NCBI GenBank assembly: GCA_009739215.1
Contig: VSJF01000010.1
Span: 1-64,000, forward strand
DNA length: 64,000 nt
Direction: 5' to 3'
Source: Floccularia luteovirens
Taxonomy: Eukaryota; Basidiomycota; Agaricomycetes; Agaricales; Squamanitaceae
The notes below the pieces were generated by a model that saw only the letters and a program-made list of their open reading frames with translations, searched no databases and was not told the origin of the DNA. The position numbers were made by a program, and so were the translations under genes. Positions 1-9,071 of the stretch are shown here, piece after piece (the stretch's first letter is position 1; every line of letters starts with the position of its first letter).

Positions 1-240
1 ATGAAACACCTCGTGTCTACTCCAGGTAGGACATGAGTCATACACGTTCCATAACATGAGTCATACGCATATCCGCAGTAAGCTCTAGAATGTTTTAGAC
101 CGTGTGTGTCATTACATCTTAGTCATATATACAGGTGTGACCTTATTTTATCTTATCAGGTCTACAACACATGACTGATGAGCACGTGACTAATCACATG
201 ACTACTAATCTATCACGTGGAGTTGCTGTCGCAACAACAA
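1..240 (-). repeat. LTR-like retroelement remnant, reverse orientation
   Basis: The segment is rich in CACATGAC/GTCATG words. It ends in GTTGCTGTCGCAACAAC, which read on the minus strand resembles the TGTTGTGACAGC start seen at about 18540. Both places have the same style of repeated CATGTGAC words, so I read both as parts of one minus-strand LTR-like family. The other end lies outside the window. No open reading frame of note is present. The assignment rests only on this resemblance and is tentative. Confidence 0.3.
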
Positions 241-528
241 TTAGAGGGTACTCAAAACTAAGATCAAGCCTGTAGTTTCATGCTACTTAAATATAAGTAT
301 ACTAGTTCTAATAATAATCCATGGCATGCTTGCTCAGTAAGCTATGAGTCAGTATCTAGTCATACAGAAGCTATTACCAGTCATTTAGAAGACTATCTAA
401 GTCATAAGAACCAAAGCACAAGTCAGAATATAAATGTGTATGGGAAAGTAGTAAACAAGGCAGGAACATGTTATGTGCACAGCCTAAAGTCCAAGGAGAT
501 AAGTGTGTATCCAGATAAGGTCATAACA
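241..528 (+). repeat. 3' part of a TGTTA...TAACA-type LTR
   Basis: This segment matches the second half of the complete solo LTR at 18822-19425: the 'GTACTC.AAACTAAGATCAAGC' word, the GTAGTTTCATGCTACTTAAATA stretch, the repeated AGTCAT words, and the terminal GATAAGGTCATAACA ending at 528. The first ~300 bp of the LTR are absent. The join to the preceding reverse LTR-like piece near 240 suggests nested insertion or deletion. The small ORF across it (280-579) is not a gene. Confidence 0.6.
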
Positions 529-876
529 GACAAGTACTCATATTCCTACATTATAATCAGTAGTCAAAATGGTTACTGAATTGAGTATATTTGCTATTCA
601 TCTTAGTTTTCTGATGGAATAAAGACACCAGATGCAGCAGAATTTTTACTACAAGTCCTATTACTATTTCTAAAGACATTTAACCAGCTTTTGAGAAAAT
701 TTAATGTTTCTGAGAGGTTTAATCGATGGCAGAAGTTGAGTGTGACAGGATGAGGAGGAAAACAGTGATAAGATTTAAAGCTCCGCCTCAAAACGGCAAT
801 TCAACGAACACCGCACCCCTAATTGAGCGTGACGCAGCAATGTGACAAGGCTCATGCCAAATCAGTACTCCGACCA
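529..876. other. Unassigned stretch, possible decayed coding fragment
   Basis: No gene is supported. Between about 606 and 750 the plus strand stays open, giving a leucine-rich helical-looking peptide (words such as LLLFLKTFNQLL and VSERFNRWQ) that stops shortly after. I do not recognise a family. It may be an exon fragment of a neighbouring element or host gene. Homology to the copia-hydrolase unit starts just to the right, at about 877. Confidence 0.25.
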
Positions 877-1086
877 ATCAATCTTACAAATCATGTCACA
901 CTTTTTTGTCTTGGGTCTGTTCAGGGCGGCAATGTTCTGGCAGCTCTCAAACCACATAAATCTTCATAAAAAACAAATCTTCGTGTGCAGGAAAAGCGAC
1001 AGGACCTTTGTACCGAGTTTCGGTCAAAGTGAGTCCAAACTGTTGGAGTAATAGGGATATGAAAAAAATTTTGCAACTCCCTGACA

Positions 1087-1449
1087 ATGATATTATCTAC
1101 AGCCGAAGCGGAATATGTGGCAGGAACGCACGCTGCAAAACAAGTGTTATGGCACCGCTCACTATTCAATGAACTCGACATACCTCAATCAACGTGCTCA
1201 GAAATCCCCTCAGACAATAGAGCCGCCGTTGCGATCGCACACCACCCGGAATTTCACGCACGAACGAAACATTTCGACATCGCGTTGCATTTCGTTCAAG
1301 ATCTCGTCCAAAAGGAGACAATCCAGATAACTTACATATCAACACACGAAAATCTCGTGGACATCCTTACAAAGGCCTTACCAAGAAAGGTACGCGAAGA
1401 TCTCACTTACGAGATTGGAGTAATATCCAACCAAGGGGGAGTGTTGTAG
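1087..1449 (+). pseudogene. Ty1/copia RNase H C-terminal fragment
   Basis: The 120-residue open frame begins with the copia RNase H hallmark LSTAEAEYVA. It continues with DNRAAVAIAHHPEFHARTKH and an H-bearing ...STHENLVDILTKALP tail, which is typical of the last ~120 residues of Ty1/copia Pol. Upstream in-frame sequence (about 900-1085) still resembles RNase H but contains stops. Reverse transcriptase, integrase and protease are missing, so this is a 5'-truncated dead element. It ends at TAG, overlapping the start of the LTR. The same fragment occurs at 21547-21910 and, more diverged, at 25017-25211. Confidence 0.85.
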
Positions 1450-1680
1450 GTAGTAACGCACAGTAGATAGCAATGTGTAGCCTCGGAATGAGGCTATGCC
1501 CCATGTAGCGCTTTGCATAGCTAATCAGTGCTTGGGTATTTATTCATGTACAGTGTATTTACAGCCATACTTATGGCTATTCACATTCTTTCATATTTAA
1601 ATAGGTACATCGTTTGTATTCTACATTATTCTATTCCATTTGTTCTACTTCCCTCCACTGCACTTCAGTCAAGATCCACA
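1442..1680 (+). repeat. 3' LTR of the truncated copia element, abutting the hydrolase gene
   Basis: A polypurine tract (CAAGGGGGAG) is directly followed by TGTTGTAGGTAG, the usual arrangement at the start of a 3' LTR. The LTR contains a TATA-like TATTTAAATAGG at about 1596-1607. The right edge is not certain. The sequence stays the same in units A, C and D up to the hydrolase ATG, and a TG...CA end would fall at about 1680, six bases before that ATG. The hydrolase therefore has essentially no native upstream DNA here, and the LTR probably supplies its promoter (inference). Confidence 0.6.
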
Positions 1681-1685
1681 CCAAA

Positions 1686-2886
1686 ATGGCACCAATGCAG
1701 AAGATAAAGGTCACCGACAGCATTGAATTCGCATACCATGACAGCGGTGCACCTCCAAACAAGGATGATTACTTCACCGTCATTGCTATCCACGGCCACA
1801 CTTTTCACAGCGGTATGTTTACTTCTGATCCGGTACTTGTTTATGCGTATGATGACGCGTCGAGAACAGGTGCTTTTTTTCCCTTACTCGAGGTAGGACA
1901 CTCTTCAGGCTACCGAGTCATTCTTCCAAACCGTCGCTTGTATCCTGGATCTACACCATACACAAAGGAAGAGGCCGCGGCATTCGAACCAACCAATTCT
2001 CCTGAAAACGTTGCGAAGGCCTATTTAGAGCAAGGGAAGTATCTCCTCTTGTTCGTCAACAACGTAATCAAGGAGCACGGTCTGAAGAAGGTTATCCTTA
2101 CGGGATGGTCTTTGGGATCAGGTTTCCTCTGCGCTACAGTTAGCTCCATCACCGCCGTTGATGAAGAAGTAAAGACTCGCCTTCATCAGACTATCAAATC
2201 ATTGGTTTGGTGGGGTACGTATTACGTCCTTGCAGTGAGAACGATTTCTGATAGCCAAGTCCACAGATCCTCCCGCGACCGTGCATGGAATCCCGGACCC
2301 TCCCTCTGGGGGTTGGATTCCCCTCTATGACAAAACTCTTGCTCCCGAAGAGAGGGAAAAAGCGTTCGGGCAGTGGGTGAACCAATACTTTCCCCATCCA
2401 AACCTCGACAAGAAAGATTGCTACACATTGATTTACAAAATGACGAATCCCGTGAAGCCTGGTACTTTCTCTGATTTACCTTTTGAGGAGTTTCTAACCA
2501 GGGTTGACCTGACCGCTGGACCTAATGGTGACACTCACATCGGCGGCGAGGAATTCCAACCAGTCGGCACGATTGTAAGGGAGCTCACTTTCTTCAATCC
2601 CGAGACACGCAAGGCATGGGGGAATGTGCCGTTCAATGTCATGTACGGAGAGGAGAACCCGTGGCCTATAATATGGGCTGTGTGGCAATTAGAAGCAGGG
2701 GCTGAGAAGACAGGTTTACCCATCAGGTTCAGGGGCATGCCTGGTGTTAACCATTTTGTAAGTCTCCATCTACCATATAAGATCACGGGCACTCAGGAGA
2801 TGTATAGGGCATGTACAGTCATGCTAAGGTTGTGTTTGATACCTTATCTACCTGTCTCTAATTTATGTATTCCACCATTTGCATGA
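1686..2886 (+). CDS. Alpha/beta-hydrolase, copy 1
   Basis: This is a predicted serine hydrolase of the alpha/beta fold. The start MAPMQKIK follows the LTR by six bases. Two introns are visible. One of 57 bp (1813-1869, GTATGT..ACAG) lies just after the IHGHTFHSG oxyanion region. One of 52 bp (2215-2266, GTACGT..ACAG) restores SLVWW-DPPATVHGIPDPP. GWSLGSG is the nucleophile elbow (Ser), and MPGVNHF carries the likely catalytic His. A third donor (GTAAGT at about 2760) follows NHF, so the true C-terminus is uncertain: the open frame stops at 2886, and splicing to about 2921 would give a short different tail ending near 2969. Substrate is unknown; esterase or lactonase is possible. The frame looks intact. 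Confidence 0.75.
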
Positions 2887-3503
2887 AGTTTGAATGAAAC
2901 GAATTTGTATTTTTGTTGTAGGATAACCTTTGTGGGCAGGCCAGTCATGCTGTTCAGTTAATTGGCTGATCTTGATCACGCCCAGTTGAGTGCGCCATGG
3001 GTGAAGCAGGGTACTTCATCATCATTTTCCTAGGGATGGAATCATCAGACTGATGTAGAGAGCGGGGGGACGAGGAATGGAAGGGGAAATCTCATTCCTG
3101 TTATGGAGAGGATTAATAATGGGAGTGACAGTCATATGTTAGGCCCCATTCGCGATGTAACTTGTGGGTTTTCTTCAAACAGGGACTTCCACTATTAGAT
3201 ATAAATTAATATGAAGTCAAAAAGTTATCGGAAAGTCTTAGGGGAAAGGAAGAGTGTTGTGTAAAAATGGGATTAAAAAAATGTCACACGAAACAGAATA
3301 GTCACTTTTCGCCTATGAACTGCATGTTTTTCTACTTACCACTAAGAGTCTTGGGCCCAGTCAAATTAGATCAACTTGCCATATTTACCCATGGCGCACT
3401 CAACTGGGCGTGATTAAGATCAGCCAATTAACTGAACAGCATGACTGGCCTGCCCACAAAGGTTATCCTACAACAAAAAATACAAATTCGTTTCATTCAA
3501 ACT

Positions 3504-4704
3504 TCATGCAAATGGTGGAATACATAAATTAGAGACAGGTAGATAAGGTATCAAACACAACCTTAGCATGACTGTACATGCCCTATACATCTCCTGAGTG
3601 CCCGTGATCTTATATGGTAGATGGAGACTTACAAAATGGTTAACACCAGGCATGCCCCTGAACCTGATGGGTAAACCTGTCTTCTCAGCCCCTGCTTCTA
3701 ATTGCCACACAGCCCATATTATAGGCCACGGGTTCTCCTCTCCGTACATGACATTGAACGGCACATTCCCCCATGCCTTGCGTGTCTCGGGATTGAAGAA
3801 AGTGAGCTCCCTTACAATCGTGCCGACTGGTTGGAATTCCTCGCCGCCGATGTGAGTGTCACCATTAGGTCCAGCGGTCAGGTCAACCCTGGTTAGAAAC
3901 TCCTCAAAAGGTAAATCAGAGAAAGTACCAGGCTTCACGGGATTCGTCATTTTGTAAATCAATGTGTAGCAATCTTTCTTGTCGAGGTTTGGATGGGGAA
4001 AGTATTGGTTCACCCACTGCCCGAACGCTTTTTCCCTCTCTTCGGGAGCAAGAGTTTTGTCATAGAGGGGAATCCAACCCCCAGAGGGAGGGTCCGGGAT
4101 TCCATGCACGGTCGCGGGAGGATCTGTGGACTTGGCTATCAGAAATCGTTCTCACTGCAAGGACGTAATACGTACCCCACCAAACCAATGATTTGATAGT
4201 CTGATGAAGGCGAGTCTTTACTTCTTCATCAACGGCGGTGATGGAGCTAACTGTAGCGCAGAGGAAACCTGATCCCAAAGACCATCCCGTAAGGATAACC
4301 TTCTTCAGACCGTGCTCCTTGATTACGTTGTTGACGAACAAGAGGAGATACTTCCCTTGCTCTAAATAGGCCTTCGCAACGTTTTCAGGAGAATTGGTTG
4401 GTTCGAATGCCGCGGCCTCTTCCTTTGTGTATGGTGTAGATCCAGGATACAAGCGACGGTTTGGAAGAATGACTCGGTAGCCTGAAGAGTTTCCTGCCTC
4501 GAGTAAGGGAAGAAAAGTGCCTGTTCTCGATGCGTCATCATACGCATAAACAAGCACCTGATCAGAGGTAAACATACCACTGTGAAAAGTGTGGCCGTGG
4601 ATAGCAATGACGGTGAAGTAATCATCCTTGTTTGGAGGTGCACCGCTGTCATGGTATGCGAATTCAATGCTGTCGGTGACCTTTATCTTCTGCATTGGTG
4701 CCAT
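3504..4704 (-). CDS. Alpha/beta-hydrolase, copy 2
   Basis: Same architecture as copy 1: start MAPMQKIK at 4704, 57-bp first intron, GWSLGSG elbow, second intron before DPPATVHGIPDPP, and MPGVNHF near the end. Unlike the other three copies it has no LTR upstream. Its ATG faces an ordinary-looking intergenic region shared with the divergent O-methyltransferase at 5339. In the first exon-intron-exon stretch it differs from copies 1, 3 and 4 (for example FLPLLEAGNSSG where they have FFPLLEVGHSSG). Over the last two thirds it matches copy 1. This makes it the best candidate for the native locus (inference). The C-terminal exon is uncertain as in copy 1. Confidence 0.75.
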
Positions 4705-4715
4705 TTTGGTGTGGA

Positions 4716-5338
4716 ACTGCCTGTTGGATGACCTTAGCCTTCAGGTGCTGCTTATGTACCTCTGAAAAGTCCTGGATTTCGGGATTCTCACAAGCAGAAT
4801 GATTAGTAGAAGGTTCTTCTTATCAGTTTGCATGGGATACGATGTGGGGCTTGCATGGTCAACTCTTCTGATAATGTTAGGAAGGAAGCGTCCAGGAAAG
4901 GATAGGTTTTCACGCCAATGTCGGAAGGAAGTTTTAATCAATCGTGGGTTTCATTTTGATCCCATGCTGTGTCGCATTTTCGGTTGCATCCTGATGAAAC
5001 CATACCAAAATCCCCTAAAACAGGACTTGGAATCAGATCAGAATGTATTTGAGAATGACAAATTTTTGAAAACCCCTAATATCGTGTCAACATCAGAAAT
5101 GGTCGAAAAATGAAAGGATTGGGATATACAAAGGAAGAAGCTGGTGGTCACGCTTGAAATTTGAAACTTGAAACATTGATTGATTGGATATTATTAGACC
5201 AAGTTGGTCGTTCCCATGCGTGCAACCATGAGAGCACATAGATTCGATCTTCCTGTAGTTATAACATGCGCTCGCGCTCTTGTTCTGTGCTGATGAATAT
5301 CTCTTCAAGTGAAGTCCATCACACATCAACGATCCAAA
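4716..5338. promoter_or_regulatory. Divergent intergenic region, hydrolase copy 2 / O-methyltransferase
   Basis: This 623-bp non-coding stretch separates two divergently transcribed genes and is the only hydrolase upstream region in the window not replaced by an LTR. Short ORFs on both strands across it (4741-4941, 4799-5113) lack any family resemblance and overlap each other. A TATA box was not convincingly identified. Co-regulation of the two flanking genes is an inference from the arrangement. Confidence 0.4.
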
Positions 5339-7278
5339 ATGTCTGCCCGAGAACAAGTCAAATCCCTCCTTGCTATGATCAAGGAGGCCGCCTTTAATGC
5401 ACTTGATGAATATGAACAAACTGGTCAACCTATACCCACATTGGATTCACTCACTAGACACCCTCTCGATGACGCAGAGGACAAGCTCAAGCTCAAGAAG
5501 ATTATCAGCAAACTCGAGGGTGCCTGTAACCAATTATGTACGACCCTAGCCCCACCCACGCATACTATCATGAACGTATGTACAGAAATTTCAGAGACAC
5601 CCATCTATTGACTGATTTATTGCATGAATAGAGAGCTCAAGATTACGGATGGGCCTGTCTACGTGTTTCAGTCCAACAGAAAATCGCCGATGAGCTTGCG
5701 AAGCACCCTGATGGCCTCCACGTTGATGCTTTGTCTGAAAAGGTCAAAGTTCATCCAATGAAGTTAGCGTCGATACTTCGAGTCTTAGCTGCCAAGCACT
5801 GTTTCCGCGAAGGTATGACTACTTTACTCTGAGAATATTTGTGGTACTAAATATGTGTTTAGTTGCCCCAGATGTGTTCGCGAACAACCGTATATCGCTT
5901 AACCTCGTATCTGATCATCCAATGTCGGCATTGGTTGATTTGATTACCGTGGATGCACAGAAATGTGCTCTTTTCCTGTCCGACTATGTGATTGATCCAC
6001 AATTTGGTCAATCGTTGAGCATGTCCGAGTCTGCTTTTCAATACAGCTTTAGAGATCAAGGGGCTGAAGGAACCACGTTTTATGAATGGTTGCAGCAAAG
6101 CGTAGGTCCATTCGCTCGATTATCCGTCACGCAATTTCCAATTGTTATGCATTCGGTTTTATCACTACATAGGCGCAACAAGGCAGAAGACAAGTTGGTG
6201 TTCTATTTACGCTTTGCCTGGAAAAATATCTCATGGTTGGAAAAGATCATGATGAAAGCCATGATTAGTATGAACGAAGTCCTTGGATCGCTATCGGCTC
6301 TTCATGGTTGTATAGTTCCGTTCGTCGTGTCACCTATGTCTGCTAACAATGATTTCAGTGTATCCATGGGGTCAGCAACGCACTGTATGTGATGTCGGGT
6401 CAGGAATGGGTGGTTTCTCTCGATCCCTTTTAAAACAATTTCCAAATGTCCATGTCACTCAATTTGACCTCCCTAAAACCATAGCGCTTGCAAGACAGGC
6501 AAGTTGAATATCTCTATTCAGACTTCATTTTAGCTGATATCGCATTTCACAGCATTGGAAAGATGACTTTGCAGATCGCGTTGCCTTTGTCGAAGGCGAC
6601 TTCTTCAAGGAAGTTCCTGTGAAGAATTGTGATATTTATTATGTATATCTACCCATCGCAGCTATAAATGTTTAACTCACCTATGTCTTTCTATTTCTAG
6701 CTCCGGAACATTCTGCATAACTGTTTGTTTCTGGTCCTCTCAACAAGACATACTTACTAATTAGAGTTGGTTGAAGGGACTGATGAGAAGGCTTTGACAA
6801 TCCTACGATCAGTAAGGGCAGCTATGGGGCAGAATAGCCGCGTTCTCGTTCGTAAGTGTACAAAATCAACCAAAACTTAACGAAAGATTTACAGCCAACC
6901 TCTAGACGACCATGTCCTTCGACACATGAGTCCGACGCCGGGATTGGACACAGATGGGCTTGACAAGGTATTTCAGCATCTCGAAATAAATGGTAGAAAG
7001 ATCGCTAAGCCTCAAGATAGGCTCCAGAGCCTTTACTTCCTAACTACGGAGCAGGTCAAATTCGTCTGTATCACCAAGACATGACGATGATGATGACCTA
7101 TAACACAAGAGAGCGAACAACGAATGAAATGATCAAGATTGGGTATGTTTTCTGTATACCTTGTTCTATTTACTGATGGCGAATGCGTGAAATCAGGAAA
7201 GAAGCAAAACTCCGTCTGATAAAAGTTTTCGACTTAGCAGAGATGTGTCTTGTGGAATTTGGCGTAGCAGAAGCCTGA
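5339..7278 (+). CDS. SAM-dependent O-methyltransferase (COMT-like)
   Basis: Predicted class I O-methyltransferase acting on a small hydroxylated metabolite. The start MSAREQVK is followed by about ten exons. An N-terminal winged-helix dimerisation part (LRVSVQQKIADELAKHP, HPMKLASILRVLAA) leads into the SAM-binding motif CDVGSGMGGFSRSLLKQFP after the intron ending at 6358. Next come FDLPKTIALARQ, VAFVEGDFFKEVP, LRNILHNWTDEKALTIL and VHDHVLRHMSP. Introns read: 5576-5631, 5813-5862, 6307-6358, 6499-6552 (a GC-AG intron), one starting at GTATAT near 6641, 6723-6776, 6852-6905, 6968-7020 and 7143-7196. Exon 3 may hide another intron around 6100-6240, because the spacing there is longer than usual for the family. 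Stop TGA at 7276. Confidence 0.85.
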
Positions 7279-9071
7279 AAGATGGTGGAATAGATTTTGA
7301 CCCCCGGTGCCTGATTTGAGCAACTACGTACTCTTTGATCATATATATATGAATAGGATTAACCAGTCAATCGGCGGCGGCGGTTCATGTAGGCGCCTAT
7401 CCATATCCTTCCCAGAATTCGTTAACTGCGCCTCGGAAATGCAAACGCTCCAACGAATGATGCATTTCTGAGGGTCTAGCACTGCTAGCATTGATGTCTA
7501 TCAAGGGAATCACAGATCAGCATTTTTTTTGACGGGACTCTTGGGCTAGGGCATAATAAAAGTAATTTGGGTTCATGTCCTCATTAGAACATTGTGAGGT
7601 GATACGTGACATAAGTACGGATCTGGTGGAGGAAGCTTGAGCTTGATCACGAAAAGACTGGAAACGGGGGCAGCGGTCAGAGATGTGATTTGGAGTCCTC
7701 AGAGGTCATACAGCGGAAACGGCATCAGAGTTGTATCCATCGTTTAATCGATTGACGAGTGTCGCTGCACAATAGGGTTGGGCAGCCTGAATGTAAAGTT
7801 GGATGGTTGCCGAGTATGGTGAGCAAAGCACGAAGATGTGTCAAGTTAGGTTGGGGCTATTGGTCACAAAGTGATGGTAGGAGCTCAGTGGAGTGTGGAA
7901 TGTAAGGATGTAGATTGAGCCAGAGTATCGGTATTGTAATTTACTGTGCTACTAGTTTCAATCTATGTGTTGATGTTGAACGTTGAACGTTGAGTCAACT
8001 AGTCACATGGCAGGTTCTTGGCGTTTGTGGGAAGTTCTCGTCGGCATGGTCCTCGGGCAGGATATTTTTTCTTCATCTATATCTATCCATCCCAGAGGTT
8101 CAGTCAGCACCAGCAGCCATTTGTATGGGGAACGAGAAGAGTTGATGCAGGTGACCTGGGGATGAGAGAAAATGGAGTTTAGGTGGTCTGAGAATCGGCG
8201 AGTTCCACCCCACGCATGAGCAAAACAACGCGTTTCTGCAGCAACGATGGAGATGATTACTTGCATATACCGCAGATATCGGGAATTCTTTTATTAAGTT
8301 TCACTATTCTCTTCTATTTATAATCCTTCGGAAAGGGTTTGGGCCGCCGCAGCCGGAGAAGGGCAAGGTGGCATATTGTACATTTGCAAAAATGGTAATC
8401 CCTTGAACCTAACTGTCCCATTCGACACACAGACGTTTAACTTCTTCTCAAATTATCACGCCATGTGGAGGGGTCAAAATTTGTCCAAATCCATCTAGGG
8501 GATTCCAAGATTTTTACAGAACTCACCATAAGGCATGAGGCTGTTCTCCGAACAAAGTACAGACATACCAGTTATCCTTAGCAAAGAATGCGATTTTGGC
8601 TGTCAATTTTAGGAGGCCGGGTCGAAGTTAGAATCTGGCCGAAACAGTAAAACTTGTCAAGGGGCTTTACTGGCCAACCAAGATCCGGAACCCAAGGACT
8701 TTGACCTATTAGTTACATATACTAGTTTTGGCAACGCAATTGAGGTGCTGCGTAAGGAGAATATCATATTTCCATTCGATCGTTGGCCCGCGGAAACTGA
8801 TGTCACCATGGGAGTTATGTCTTTAATTAACTGCGTGTACATTATACTAGAGTAAATGTGATAAAAAAGGCAGTTCATCTCACATCTTGTCAAAAATATT
8901 ATGATATATCAGAGAAGCTATTCCAGATGTGATGTGTTTGAAATGGAAGTAACCCCTTTTTCTGCTAAAAATGCTCCGAGCGTGACGAGCTGCTTCTTCC
9001 ATCATCATCATCCTTCTCGTTAGAAACCTAGTCACGATCAAGACCAACTCTGACAAACATGAGGGAAAACC
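7279..9071. other. Intergenic region without a recognisable gene
   Basis: About 1.8 kb lies between the methyltransferase and the MFS gene. A short CGG run occurs near 7374 and a small GTTGAACGTTGA direct repeat near 7978. ORFs of 60-87 codons on both strands show no motif, no intron logic and no family resemblance. I see no repeat matching other parts of the window. Confidence 0.4.

Larger units (their letters stand above)
877..3386 (+). repeat. Duplicated unit A: truncated copia 3' end + LTR + hydrolase + 3' flank
   Basis: This block is collinear with the reverse complement of about 19590-22105 (unit C), and over most of its length with 25017-27110 (unit D). Homology with unit C begins around 'CAATCTTACAAATCATGTCACAC' and runs through the decayed copia pol end, the LTR, the hydrolase gene and its 3' flank. 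It ends at ATCAACTTGCCATATTT (about 3386). At exactly that point the sequence switches into the minus-strand hydrolase copy 2. Because the hydrolase introns are retained in all units, the duplication was at DNA level and not by reverse transcription of a spliced transcript. Confidence 0.75.
1675..4715. repeat. Large palindrome: two 1328-bp arms with a 385-bp spacer
   Basis: Arm 1 is 1675-3002 and arm 2 is 3388-4715. Paired positions sum to 6390 throughout without indels. The outer edges share only TCCAC next to the ATG and then diverge. The inner edges share CCATGGGT and then diverge. Differences between arms are concentrated in the first ~240 bp of the coding region, and the rest appears identical or nearly so. 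Each arm carries a complete hydrolase gene, so the two genes converge. Transcription through the spacer would give a long hairpin RNA. Confidence 0.85.

Noticed and set aside
1614..1685. Longer hydrolase N-terminus beginning MYSTLFYSICSTSLHC
   Set aside because: These codons lie inside the copia LTR, and copy 2 has no such sequence. The start MAPMQKIK is shared by all four copies.
5841..6392. Single 183-codon ORF as a separate gene
   Set aside because: It is exon 3 of the methyltransferase with retained intron sequence. The frame continues after splicing 6307-6358 into the SAM-binding motif.
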